Part shown: piece after piece, positions 37,288 to 46,171 of the stretch
Numbering within the stretch: the first letter of the stretch is position 1
How the letters are laid out: every line of letters begins with the position of its first letter
NCBI GenBank assembly: GCA_964568845.1
Contig: CAZMSC010000003.1
Location: forward strand, 23,192 to 87,191
Length of the DNA stretch: 64,000 bases
From: DTBU01 sp964568845
Lineage (GTDB): Archaea; Thermoproteota; CALKCG01; B24
Direction of reading: 5' to 3'
Translations under genes and position numbers: made by a program
Notes under the pieces: generated by a model
Database searches by the model: none
What the model saw: only the letters and a program-made list of their open reading frames with translations
What the model was told of the DNA's origin: nothing

Positions 37288-37454
37288 CGTGAGCTAACCA
37301 AGCCTATTATTTCTTGAATGTTTTTCTAATAGGGTAGGTCTGTGTTGCTGATGCTAACTGTAAGAAAATACTCTTTCCTTGGGTTTCTTGAGATAAAAAT
37401 ACTTCCCTCACCATCGAAGGATCTTGCAATATAAGCTGTTTCATATTCTTCCAT
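37284..37454 (-). pseudogene. LAGLIDADG homing-endonuclease relic
   Basis: A frame starting at 37454 reads YIARSFDGEGSIFISRNPRK then LTVSISNTDLPY, which corresponds to the first LAGLIDADG motif (usual pattern YIAGFFDGEGSI ... ISNTN). A TAG at 37326-37328 breaks it, and the same frame goes on KNIQEIIGLVSS to a second stop at 37284. The rest of the endonuclease is missing. Confidence 0.6.
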
Positions 37455-37723
37455 AGGAGGAACACAAACCTAATTGGGTTGGGAACAATATATAAGCTTT
37501 TCAGCCTTGTATTCTAATTGAGGAAGTCCCCCCAGAAGGTGCCAAGAATTCTTCCAGCTAAGTTGTGGCTTCTAATCAGAGTGCCCCTTCAACTTATCTA
37601 ATATCTTCTTGGTTTCCTAGTTGATTTTTATTGACTTACACACAGGTGTATACCGAGGTATATGAAGTTTTTACATTCGCTCCCATTCCACCGCTAAAGC
37701 ATGTGGGATTTCCGCTCATAATG
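37455..37723. other. Intergenic remainder between the endonuclease relic and pyrI
   Basis: No gene seen. AACAATATATAAGC at 37486-37499 is TATA-like on the plus strand but no gene follows it, which may be a leftover of the lost element. Confidence 0.35.
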
Positions 37724-38188
37724 TCAAAACTGCTCTATTACATCTTCTCTAGTCATAATTATCCTACAGTAGTGGCATCTAAGCCTTAAAGGCTCTACAC
37801 TTTCAACAATAAACGTAGGCTGAACAGGCTCTCCACTATTTGTGATGCAGGTTGAATTTGCACATTTAATCACCCCTTTTATTATCTTTGGAAGCTTAAC
37901 TTTATTCTTTTCGACGACTTCATAATTCCTTATGATATTTATGGTGGCATTTGGAGCTATTAGAGCTATCTTATGAACTTCATCCTCTCTAAGTTCACGG
38001 TTCTCAACTTTTACGATGTCTTTCCTACCGAGCTTCTGACTTGGAACATTTAAAAGAATGCTTATTATATTACCTTCTTTACCGGTTAACCCTATGATCC
38101 TGAGAACGGCTAAAGCATATCCAGCAGTTATGTGGTCTATGACGGTTCCATCTTTAATTTTACTAACTCTCAATTCCCTCTCAACCAT
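37724..38188 (-). CDS. pyrI: Aspartate carbamoyltransferase regulatory subunit
   Basis: 154 residues from the second ATG (38188), which follows AGGGTGG. N-terminal allosteric domain GTVIDHITAGYALAVLRIIG; C-terminal zinc domain with CANSTC (C-x4-C) and LRCHYC (C-x2-C). Binds CTP/ATP and regulates PyrB, which is not in this window. Single-gene unit here. Confidence 0.93.
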   Translation of the reverse strand: MVERELRVSKIKDGTVIDHITAGYALAVLRIIGLTGKEGNIISILLNVPSQKLGRKDIVKVENRELREDEVHKIALIAPNATINIIRNYEVVEKNKVKLPKIIKGVIKCANSTCITNSGEPVQPTFIVESVEPLRLRCHYCRIIMTREDVIEQF

Positions 38189-38546
38189 AAGACCACCCTT
38201 CATAACATATCAGAGCCGCAATAATAAAATAAATTCACTTTAAAAAGCTTACAATCCTTCGTCATTTCATCAAACTTCTCAACTGGCTAGATAAAACTCC
38301 GACCATCCTCAAAGCCTACGGTATGTATGTAGGTTTTAGGCGTTAAATCACGGTAGTATTTTTAAAGCTTTAATAAGCTCTTACTATTTTTTAAAATCTC
38401 TTTTAGCATCTCCATTCCTCTCTACACTTCAAGAAACCTCGCTTTAGCCTAGCAGTAAACAGATAAAACGTTGAGTTAACAAATCATCTGTTAAAAAGGC
38501 AATAAATATTAATATACGTGTATATTGTATACAAAATGGGTTTAAT
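38189..38546. other. Intergenic region with promoter of the following small gene
   Basis: A short frame (FIKLLNWLDKTPTILKAYGM, near 38267-38344) is probably a relic or chance. AATAAATATTAATATA at 38501-38516 is a good TATA box for the gene starting at 38547. Confidence 0.4.
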
Positions 38547-38975
38547 ATGAGTGTAAAACAGCAGAGATTTAAGATCTCACCGACAGGTAGAGGGGCGATA
38601 TTTAAACTAAAGAGGTGGTTCTACTTATCATTCTATGCGAAGAATGTGCCAGACGACATTAAAAAGAACAACCGAGACAAATGGCTTGAGCTTTCGAGGA
38701 GACTTGTCGAGGAAATGAATAGGCGAGGCGCTTCAGAAAAACCGACGAGGATAACTTTAGAGTACGAAGCTAGTCCAAACAATGAATTTAAACCAATATG
38801 TGTGACGGTTGAAGTGATGGAGATGAGGCCTTTAGAAAGCTTTAAAATTTCTTTCAGAGGGAGGGAGGCTGAAGTGGAAGAAAAGGAGAAGCTGAAGGCT
38901 CAGCTTACAGAAATGCTTAAAAAGGCTAGGGCCCTTGGCATAAGGCCAGAAGACCTTACAGGTGAAAACCAGTAA
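38547..38975 (+). CDS. Conserved-looking protein of unknown function
   Basis: 142 residues, highly charged, no membrane segment. N-terminal RFKISPTGRGAIFKLKRWFY, then mixed alpha/beta (ITLEYEASPNNEFKPICVTV) and a Lys/Glu-rich helical end. I do not recognise a family. Own TATA box at 38501-38516 and no operon partners. Confidence 0.6.
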   Translation: MSVKQQRFKISPTGRGAIFKLKRWFYLSFYAKNVPDDIKKNNRDKWLELSRRLVEEMNRRGASEKPTRITLEYEASPNNEFKPICVTVEVMEMRPLESFKISFRGREAEVEEKEKLKAQLTEMLKKARALGIRPEDLTGENQ

Positions 38976-39155
38976 ATTTTTGAATTGTTGATGAGTTATA
39001 TCAGCTCTTACGGCTCTAAGCTGATGATGGATAGGCCACGTTTATTCGTTGTATGATCTTATTACCAAGCGATTATGTTTAGAGCTAATCATAATCTTAG
39101 GTTAGATGCATGGACGCATAATAACTTAAAAGATGAGACCTAGATTGTAAGATCG

Positions 39156-40676
39156 CTAAGCATAATCGGCAAGTTTTTTCCCAGTTTTCCTAAGCCAATC
39201 TTCCACTGGTTGTTTGAATTTTTCTTCAAATAGGGCTCTATGAAATGAATTGTAGGTGCAGAATGATATTATTCTTCCGTCTGGAGTAGCGTAGTGTATA
39301 CCACATCTGCCTACTCTATCTAAGTCTAGATTCCATACGTCTTGGAAGTGCATTATCCCAACCATAACAATGTTGTACATCAATTTTCCTAAAGCTTCAT
39401 AGCTTCCCTTAGTTATAATATCCTTAAGGAGGTTTCTGATGAGTTCATTCTTCACCATCAGGAGAAATTTGAGCATTTCTAGTTTAGCCCTTCTACTATG
39501 ACCTTTAACCCCTAGGTAGTACATTTCCCAGAATATGTCGGCGAAGCTGTCAACGTCTACAAGCTCAGTTATCGGTACGAAAGATCCATCTTCTCTGACT
39601 ACTATAAACGTAGCCGCACCGCAGTGCGGGTGTAAGGTGAATTCTGGATAAGTTCTATTTTTTATTACCTCCATTCCCTTAGCAATGGGAAGAGGCCAGT
39701 TTACAGGTCTCCAGCTCCACTTTGAGATTACTCCGCCAGTCTGCTCTTCAATGAGTTTTACAGCATCAGGTATCGTTATTCTCATATTTCTCATCTCCTC
39801 CTTCCTAGCTCTACCAGCCATAGATATCGGCTGTATGTTTACGCATCTTATAACATCTCTATTGTCAACAGCATACCTTATGATGTCTCCCAGGTCGCTG
39901 TCGTTAACGCCTTTAGCCAGCGTAACCACCAGCACTATGGATTTATGTCTAAGCCTTCTAGCATTTTCAATAACTCTATTTTTGATATCAATAAGTCCAC
40001 CCCTACCTCTAAGCTTAAAGTATATTTCCTCTCTCAATCCATCAAACTGAAGGTAAATCGTATTCATACCAGCATCCAACAACCTTTTATAGTAGTCTAA
40101 ATCTTCAGCGAGCCTAATCCCATTCGTATTAACCTCTACGTGTCTAATTCCAGCCATCTTAGCCTCTCTGATCAATTCCGGAAGGTCGTTTCTAAGCGTA
40201 GGTTCTCCTCCGCTAAACTGTAAGGCGTTTGCCGCCCACGGACTATTGGATCTGAAAAGCTTAATCATACCAACTATCTGCTCATACTTGGGTTCATACA
40301 CGTAGTTTACGGCGCCGGCGTAGGCGAAGCATACCGGGCAAGCCATATTGCATCTATTGGTAACATCTATTATGCCTAGTATTGTGTGAGTTTTGTGTTG
40401 GGGGCATAGCCCGCAGTCGAAGGGGCAACCCCTATCTATCTGAGAGTGGGGTTTTTCAAGGCCATTACCGATATATCTGGCAACGTTCCACTTCTTCTCA
40501 AACCACTTATAGTATTCAGCATCACCCCAGTAAACGTCTTCAAATTTACCATGCTCTGGACACGTCTTCTCCAGGTATATGACATTATTCTCCTCGTAGA
40601 TTCGCATGGGTATTCTTCTGAAGCATACTGGGCATATGCTCGCCGACCATTTTTCGAACATTTCTTCTTTAGACAT
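39156..40676 (-). CDS. tes: Radical SAM tetraether lipid synthase-like protein (MJ0619 family)
   Basis: 506 residues. N-terminal zinc or rubredoxin-like SICPVCFRRIP ... KTCPEHGKFEDVYW, then RGCPFDCGLCPQHKTHT, then the radical SAM core LGIIDVTNRCNMACPVCFAY (about 103-122) and FSGGEPTLR. C-terminal cysteines near GRCGIHYATPDGR and ISFCTYNSF. This order matches the MJ0619/Tes group, which joins two archaeol phytanyl tails to make GDGT membranes; several paralogues with other roles exist, so the reaction is inferred. ATG start at 40676. Confidence 0.8.
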   Translation of the reverse strand: MSKEEMFEKWSASICPVCFRRIPMRIYEENNVIYLEKTCPEHGKFEDVYWGDAEYYKWFEKKWNVARYIGNGLEKPHSQIDRGCPFDCGLCPQHKTHTILGIIDVTNRCNMACPVCFAYAGAVNYVYEPKYEQIVGMIKLFRSNSPWAANALQFSGGEPTLRNDLPELIREAKMAGIRHVEVNTNGIRLAEDLDYYKRLLDAGMNTIYLQFDGLREEIYFKLRGRGGLIDIKNRVIENARRLRHKSIVLVVTLAKGVNDSDLGDIIRYAVDNRDVIRCVNIQPISMAGRARKEEMRNMRITIPDAVKLIEEQTGGVISKWSWRPVNWPLPIAKGMEVIKNRTYPEFTLHPHCGAATFIVVREDGSFVPITELVDVDSFADIFWEMYYLGVKGHSRRAKLEMLKFLLMVKNELIRNLLKDIITKGSYEALGKLMYNIVMVGIMHFQDVWNLDLDRVGRCGIHYATPDGRIISFCTYNSFHRALFEEKFKQPVEDWLRKTGKKLADYA

Positions 40677-40724
40677 AACAATGAAACTTTACCTTAAGAT
40701 TAAGTATATAACGGTTTTCCTAAT

Positions 40725-41441
40725 CTACACGGTTTCTCTAAGCTTTACAATCAAATCTGGTTTATTCGTCGTTATAGAATCTACACCTCTCTCCACAAGT
40801 GTTCTAGCGATCTCTAAATCATCTACGGTCCAAACATTAACCTTGAGCTTAAGCCTATGGGCGAATTCAACGGTTTTAAGAGATGCAAGCTTGTAATGAG
40901 GCATTACAGCTATACAGCCAATACGTTTGGCTACAAGGATGTGGTCTCCAGGCTTTGCATAGATTAAACCTCTATACGTATTAGGGTTGGCCTCAGCAAC
41001 GGTTTTCAATGCGTCTTCATGGAACGATACGAACATGATCTGGTTTAACATGTCTTTATTTTCTACTAGGCTTAAAGCATACCTAGATGCACGGGTTTCC
41101 TTAAGTTCTAGCAGTACGCATATCCGCCCATACACTAAATCTAAAGCTTCCGAGAGGAGCGGAATCCTCTCACCCTTACCGGCGTCAAAATTTTTGAGTT
41201 GTTCAGAAGTGTAGCTGTCAACCCTACCAGACCCATCTGTAGTTCTATTTAAGGTTTCATCATGTATGACCACGGGAACGTTATCCTTAGAAAGTCTAAC
41301 GTCAAATTCTACGGCGTCGGCATTCATTTCTATAGCCTTCTCAATGGCTCTAATCGTATTCTCAGGTTCGTAGCCTGAAGCTCCTCTATGAGCGACAACA
41401 GCGAAAGGCTTCTTAGAGAGGAATTCTGAGATCTCCACCAA
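40725..41441 (-). CDS. Glycerophosphodiester phosphodiesterase
   Basis: 238 residues. Motifs VVAHRGASGYEPENT (14-28), ADAVEFDVRLSKD with the Glu-x-Asp metal site, VVIHDETLNRTTDGSG, and LLELKETR. Hydrolyses glycerophosphodiesters to glycerol phosphate; no signal peptide. Close upstream of the Tes-like gene on the same strand, so a shared lipid role is possible. Confidence 0.9.
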   Translation of the reverse strand: MVEISEFLSKKPFAVVAHRGASGYEPENTIRAIEKAIEMNADAVEFDVRLSKDNVPVVIHDETLNRTTDGSGRVDSYTSEQLKNFDAGKGERIPLLSEALDLVYGRICVLLELKETRASRYALSLVENKDMLNQIMFVSFHEDALKTVAEANPNTYRGLIYAKPGDHILVAKRIGCIAVMPHYKLASLKTVEFAHRLKLKVNVWTVDDLEIARTLVERGVDSITTNKPDLIVKLRETV

Positions 41442-41596
41442 TCTCTCCCACCGTTAGCTTAATCGTAGCACTAAGCTATATATGTTTTAAATGAATCTGC
41501 CACTTGCCTTTGAAAAATAGAGGCTTACATGGAAGGAATTTACACGAGCATGTTGGATAATCTTTAACGGAAAAGCTTCAGACATAAATATGAAGT

Positions 41597-43270
41597 TTGA
41601 AGGGGTCTTTCCTAAGACTATGTGAGATATATGAAACAGTTGAGAAGCTTAGTTCTAGAAATGAAACTATAGAATCTATGGCTGAATATTTAAAGGAGTT
41701 GAGCCCGGAAGACCTTAGAATAGCTGTTAAACTTTCTACGATAAACTTTCGAGAAACTTTAAATGTAAGTTGGACTACGCTTTCGGAGGCATTAAAAGGC
41801 CTGTACAAACTAGCAGATGCAGATTTATATAAGGCTTTCAACGAAACTGGTGACATTGGAAGCGCTATTAAATCGATTTTAGAATTCAGAAGTCTCAGCC
41901 GCCAAACCCTACTGTTAACAAAGCCTCTTACGCTTGAGGAGTTAAATCTACTGCTTCGGGAAATATCTAAAGCCGAAGGCTCGGGCTCTAAATATAAAAA
42001 GCTTAAAGTCTTAAAAGGCTTGTTCAGCAAAGCCTCTCCGTTAGAGGCTAAGTACCTGACCAGGATAATTTTAGGTGATCTTAGGATAGGTGTTAAGGAG
42101 GGAATTATCGCTAAGGCTCTATCTGAGGCCTTTCACATCCCATACAAAGCTTTAGAGAGAGCTTTAATGCTTAGCGGGGATTTGGCTGAGACTGCGGTAC
42201 TAGCTAAAACACATGGTCTTAACGGCATTCTGAACGTGAAGTACATCCCGTTCAACCCTATAAAACCCATGCTTGCAGGCATGGCCTACAGCATTAAAGA
42301 GGTTATAGGTGAGTTTAAAGATAGAGCAGCATTTGAACATAAGATTGATGGCGCAAGAGTTCAAATCCACGTATTTAACGGGAAGGTTAAAGTATTCTCA
42401 AGAGGGCTTAAAGACGTGACTTCAAGCTTACCTGAAATCGTAGATATTGTCAAAGAAGAGACTAAGCTGAAGGACTGCGTAGTTGAGGGTGAGGTTATAG
42501 CCGTAGACTTTAACGGCAAACCCCTCCCATTTCAAGAGCTCATGCATAGATTTAAACGTCTCAGAGGAATTGAAGAAGAGGCTAGAAAACTTCCTGTTAA
42601 ACTATACTTGTTTGACGTATTGGTGGCTGAGGGCTCTCTAATGATAGATGAACCATACATTACGAGGAGAAATTACTTAATTCATAGGGTGGAGTCAATA
42701 CCCATAGTAGATTGTTTAATAACTCAAAACTTGGAAGAGGCAGAAGACTTCTACAGGAGGGCTTTAGAAGCTGGACATGAAGGGGTCGTAGCTAAGAGGT
42801 TGGATAGCGTATACCATCCGGGTGTACGCGGTAGAGAGTGGTTGAAGGTTAAGGGGACTCTAGATGCTTTAGACCTGGTTATAGTTGGAGGAGAATATGG
42901 ATATGGACGTAGATATAAATGGATAAGCGACTACTTTTTAGCTGCCTTAGACCCAGCACTGGAAAACTTCACAGTGATAGGTAAGACTTTCAAGGGTTTA
43001 ACTGATGCTGAATTTGAAAACCTCACGAAGATCCTTGAAAATGATGTTGTTAAAAGAGAGGGGCGTAGAGTTTGGGTGAAGCCTAGAATAGTGGTCGAAG
43101 TCATCTACAATGAAATACAGAAGAGCCGGAGATATCCCTCCGGTTTCGCGCTTAGATTCGCCAGAATAGCTAGGATACGGTGGGATAAAAACGTCGAAGA
43201 AGCGGATACAATCGATAAGGTTAGAGGGATATACTTGAAGCAATTCGAAAGGAAGTCTTCAATAAGCTAA
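41597..43270 (+). CDS. lig: ATP-dependent DNA ligase
   Basis: 557 residues, typical archaeal size. Adenylation lysine in AFEHKIDGARVQIH (about 247-260); other nucleotidyltransferase motifs FSRGLKDVTSSLPE, VVEGEVIAVD, HEGVVAKRLDS, and EWLKVKG. N-terminal DNA-binding helical domain and C-terminal OB fold. TTG start. Joins Okazaki fragments. Confidence 0.95.
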   Translation: MKGSFLRLCEIYETVEKLSSRNETIESMAEYLKELSPEDLRIAVKLSTINFRETLNVSWTTLSEALKGLYKLADADLYKAFNETGDIGSAIKSILEFRSLSRQTLLLTKPLTLEELNLLLREISKAEGSGSKYKKLKVLKGLFSKASPLEAKYLTRIILGDLRIGVKEGIIAKALSEAFHIPYKALERALMLSGDLAETAVLAKTHGLNGILNVKYIPFNPIKPMLAGMAYSIKEVIGEFKDRAAFEHKIDGARVQIHVFNGKVKVFSRGLKDVTSSLPEIVDIVKEETKLKDCVVEGEVIAVDFNGKPLPFQELMHRFKRLRGIEEEARKLPVKLYLFDVLVAEGSLMIDEPYITRRNYLIHRVESIPIVDCLITQNLEEAEDFYRRALEAGHEGVVAKRLDSVYHPGVRGREWLKVKGTLDALDLVIVGGEYGYGRRYKWISDYFLAALDPALENFTVIGKTFKGLTDAEFENLTKILENDVVKREGRRVWVKPRIVVEVIYNEIQKSRRYPSGFALRFARIARIRWDKNVEEADTIDKVRGIYLKQFERKSSIS

Positions 43271-43273
43271 CGT

Positions 43274-44182
43274 TTAAAAGGCTACTTCTTTAATCCTGTC
43301 GATTAATGTTTCAGCCCTCTCATAGACTTCATCCTTTAAGCCAAATCTTGAAGGACCATAACCTTCAGTGACGAAGGATGAGGCCGCTGAGGCTGCTGCT
43401 AAACTCCATTTTAAATCGCCACTACGGAAAAATTCAACGGTAAAACCAGCTGCGAAGCCATCTCCAGCTCCAGTTGGGTCTACAACTTTGGGAGGCTTGT
43501 AGGATGGAGCTTGTAAAACTTTATGATCAACCATACACAGAGAACCCGCTTCTCCAAGCGTTAAGAGTACTATACCATTATACAACTTTCTAAGCCTCTT
43601 AAGCATTTCCATGGGGTTACTAACCCCAGTTAAAGCTTCCGCTTCTCTCATACTGAACTTGACAATGTCTGCATTTGAAAGTATTTCATGGTTTAAATAT
43701 CCATCTTCATAGACCTCCCCATCCTCTTTAAACCTTCTTATAAAGCCTTGAACATCTATCGATAATACGTGGGTTTTAACCCTCAACGCCTTCAAAGCCT
43801 CCAGCCCGACTTCACCTGCTACAGAACCAACATGGGCTAGTTCAACCTTTGGAAGGTTTTCAAGTTCTCTTGGAGTGATAGAGCTACATAGGTTTAAAAG
43901 CTTTAGAGTTCTACCGTTAGTTCTGTATATGAGTTTAAACTGCGTGGTTTTAGAGTTTAAATCTCTAACGTAGAAGCTGGTGTCTAGACCAGATTTTGAA
44001 AGCCAAATCATGAATTCGTCGGGAAAGTCGTATCCCACCTTTGACACGGGTATGGCCTCACAATTGAGCCTTAAAGCCGTTATAGAGGAGTAGACTGCGG
44101 AGCCACCGGGGGTTGGATGAGTTGGATGATAGGCTACGTATATTAGATCTATAGTTGTATGTCCTACAACAGTAAATTTCAT
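43274..44182 (-). CDS. PfkB-family sugar or nucleoside kinase
   Basis: 302 residues. N-terminal substrate region TPGGSAVYSSITALRL; C-terminal signature VVDPTGAGDGFAAGFTVEF (about 237-255) with catalytic aspartate. Ribokinase-type; the substrate cannot be told. It lies 27 bases downstream of rpiA on the same strand, hinting at a ribose or nucleoside salvage role. Confidence 0.85.
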   Translation of the reverse strand: MKFTVVGHTTIDLIYVAYHPTHPTPGGSAVYSSITALRLNCEAIPVSKVGYDFPDEFMIWLSKSGLDTSFYVRDLNSKTTQFKLIYRTNGRTLKLLNLCSSITPRELENLPKVELAHVGSVAGEVGLEALKALRVKTHVLSIDVQGFIRRFKEDGEVYEDGYLNHEILSNADIVKFSMREAEALTGVSNPMEMLKRLRKLYNGIVLLTLGEAGSLCMVDHKVLQAPSYKPPKVVDPTGAGDGFAAGFTVEFFRSGDLKWSLAAASAASSFVTEGYGPSRFGLKDEVYERAETLIDRIKEVAF

Positions 44183-44209
44183 ATTGAGGACCTACCTTGA
44201 ATTAAACCT

Positions 44210-44953
44210 TCACTCCACTCCTATCAACTGTTCAGGTATTTCTTCACCACGGTTGAATATCTTAACTTTCTCACCAATGCCTACGCATACCATATCTGCC
44301 ATGTCTAGGAAAAGACCTGTTTCAACGACGCCGGGTATTTCTTTAAGCTCTCGATTGATCTCCTTAAAACTTCTATTGATGTTTCTAAACAATACTTCCA
44401 CTATGAAGTTTCCACGTTCAGTTATCAGAGGAATTTCCTCGCCGTTTATCCTGTAAGTCCTGAACTTAGCCTCTCCTCCAAGCTTAGAAATTTTTCTGAA
44501 AACAAGTTCCCTAGCTTCTTTTAAAACTTCGATGGGTATTGGAAACTTCATGTGAAGCCTTTTAACGAGCTTACTATGGTCGACTATTATGAAGAACTTT
44601 TTTGATGATGATGCAAGTATCTTCTCGTTTGTGAAAACGCCATAGGAGCCTCCTTTAAGTAGGTTAAGCCTTCTATCAACTTCATCAGCGCCATCTACAT
44701 CCACATCTACAACTGGGTGCTCGTCTAAAGATGCCACTTGCATGTTTAAACTTAAAGCTAGAAGTTTTATGGGTATACTTGAAGGGATCGCTATGACTTT
44801 AAGTCCCTCATTTTTAATCCTCTTAGCCAATTCCCTAACGAACATGGCCGCTGTTGTCCCACTACCAAGCCCAACAACCTCTCCATCTTTTATCAAGGAG
44901 CTGGCATACTTCGCTACGAGCTCTTTTTCCCTCATCTTAACTTCTAACGTCAT
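44210..44953 (-). CDS. rpiA: Ribose-5-phosphate isomerase A
   Basis: 247 residues. GLGSGTTAAMFVREL (about 29-43), VDVDGADEVDRRLNLLKGG (about 83-101) with catalytic Asp residues, and EKILASSSKKFFIIVDHSK. Interconverts ribose-5- and ribulose-5-phosphate. Followed by the PfkB kinase in a likely operon. Confidence 0.95.
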   Translation of the reverse strand: MTLEVKMREKELVAKYASSLIKDGEVVGLGSGTTAAMFVRELAKRIKNEGLKVIAIPSSIPIKLLALSLNMQVASLDEHPVVDVDVDGADEVDRRLNLLKGGSYGVFTNEKILASSSKKFFIIVDHSKLVKRLHMKFPIPIEVLKEARELVFRKISKLGGEAKFRTYRINGEEIPLITERGNFIVEVLFRNINRSFKEINRELKEIPGVVETGLFLDMADMVCVGIGEKVKIFNRGEEIPEQLIGVE

Positions 44954-45013
44954 CCTACAAATTAAGATAGCTTAGGTGCTGATAAAATTTATGGAAAAAA
45001 TGGAGGAGAATTT

Positions 45014-45199
45014 TCACTCCTCTATGATTATTGCAGCTGCCGGGCACTGTTCAGCAACTTCCCTGCAGTCGCATCCGTCACATCCATCTGGGTTGACTAC
45101 TGTGGATTTCCCTTCGTCATCCAGTTGGAAAACCTCTGGGCATAGTGAAGCACATAGACCACAGCCTATACAAGCATCTCTATCTATTTTAACCTTCAT
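45014..45199 (-). CDS. Ferredoxin, 4Fe-4S type
   Basis: 61 residues. Cluster site DACIGCGLCASLCPEVF (C-x2-C-x2-C-x3-CP) and terminal EQCPAAAIIIEE; an extra CDGCDC in between. Likely one [4Fe-4S] cluster, electron carrier in the cytoplasm. Sits 33 bases from the MIP18-like gene. Confidence 0.9.
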   Translation of the reverse strand: MKVKIDRDACIGCGLCASLCPEVFQLDDEGKSTVVNPDGCDGCDCREVAEQCPAAAIIIEE

Positions 45200-45232
45200 T
45201 TTTACGCCCCCTCTTTTAGGGGAAGGAATCTA

Positions 45233-45598
45233 TTATTTAACTTTAACGCATCTCTTAAGCAGGTCCGTATCTGAAAGCTGCTTGATAATGGCTTCATATT
45301 GGTTTTTATCATTAATGGTGGCATTAATTGCATCTTCACTCACGTGAGTCCCAGGTTTGACCAAGACTTCAGCTTTAACGTTTAAAGCCTTCTCTAAGGC
45401 ATACTTCATCAAAACACCTATCAAGCCGCCCATTGGACAGAAGGGCGTGGTCGGTTTAAACGTCACGCGGATCTTACCGCAGTCTAGTATTTCAATGGAA
45501 TCTTCATCTACTATATTCATCTCTATGACGGAAATAGGGTACTCTGGATCGTAAACCTCTCTGAGAACATCCATCACCATCTTTTTATCTAACGACAT
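45233..45598 (-). CDS. MIP18/DUF59-family iron-sulfur assembly protein
   Basis: 121 residues from the ATG at 45598. Signature MDVLREVYDPEYPISVIEMN and RVTFKPTTPFCPMGGLIGVLM, with the conserved cysteine in the TPFCP loop. Family members (SufT/Cia2) help insert Fe-S clusters. Adjacent to a ferredoxin gene, which fits. Confidence 0.85.
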   Translation of the reverse strand: MSLDKKMVMDVLREVYDPEYPISVIEMNIVDEDSIEILDCGKIRVTFKPTTPFCPMGGLIGVLMKYALEKALNVKAEVLVKPGTHVSEDAINATINDKNQYEAIIKQLSDTDLLKRCVKVK

Positions 45599-45631
45599 TC
45601 TATTACAATACCGCTTCTTCAACTATATAAG

Positions 45632-46171
45632 CTACTCTAAAAATGCCTCAAGCTTTTTCATGCATAAACCACATGGAAGCTTAGATTTAAAGTCCGTGTC
45701 TAATATGCTGTTTGAAAAATGCATGACGCATTTAGAGTTGGAACAGTGACGCAGACCATAAGTATGACATATCTCATGAACCGCTTCTTTAACGGCTCTA
45801 TCAATGAAAAACCTCTCATTGAAATGACCTCCGTAAAAACGTGGATCTAGCCTGGCTAGGGATATAATTGCAAGTAAACCCGGGCTCTCAGCCTGTCCAA
45901 ATATGAAGTTGAGGGTTGGCGCATAGAGGTCCACACTAGTGACAAGCAAAGTTCTACGCTTAATGAATCTAGAATAGTATGACATAATTATGTTAGAGTT
46001 GTATTGTTTCCTGTGAACGTTATAGGCGTCCATGGGGATGTTAAGGCGTTCAGTTGAGACTTTAAATTCAATGAAGGGAAGAGTTTCCATCAACTCTAAG
46101 GAAAGCTTCCCTAGAAAGTTTAATTCCACATCGCCTAAGGCTGTGAGGGAAACTTCATCTTTAAACTTCAT
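45632..46171 (-). CDS. amzA: Archaemetzincin
   Basis: 179 residues from the second ATG, six bases after GGAG. The diagnostic motif is complete: HEICHTYGLRHC then CVMHFS and CGLC (HExxHxxGxxHC-x4-CxM-x17-CxxC), binding a catalytic and a structural zinc. Metalloprotease of unknown natural substrate. Overlaps the end of the upstream beta-CASP gene, so they are co-translated. Confidence 0.95.
   Translation of the reverse strand: MKFKDEVSLTALGDVELNFLGKLSLELMETLPFIEFKVSTERLNIPMDAYNVHRKQYNSNIIMSYYSRFIKRRTLLVTSVDLYAPTLNFIFGQAESPGLLAIISLARLDPRFYGGHFNERFFIDRAVKEAVHEICHTYGLRHCSNSKCVMHFSNSILDTDFKSKLPCGLCMKKLEAFLE

Noticed and set aside
38985..39050. C/D-box sRNA-like pattern (TTGATGA ... CTGATGATGG)
   Set aside because: Box C lacks the purine and the spacing to CTGA is too long; no terminal D box.
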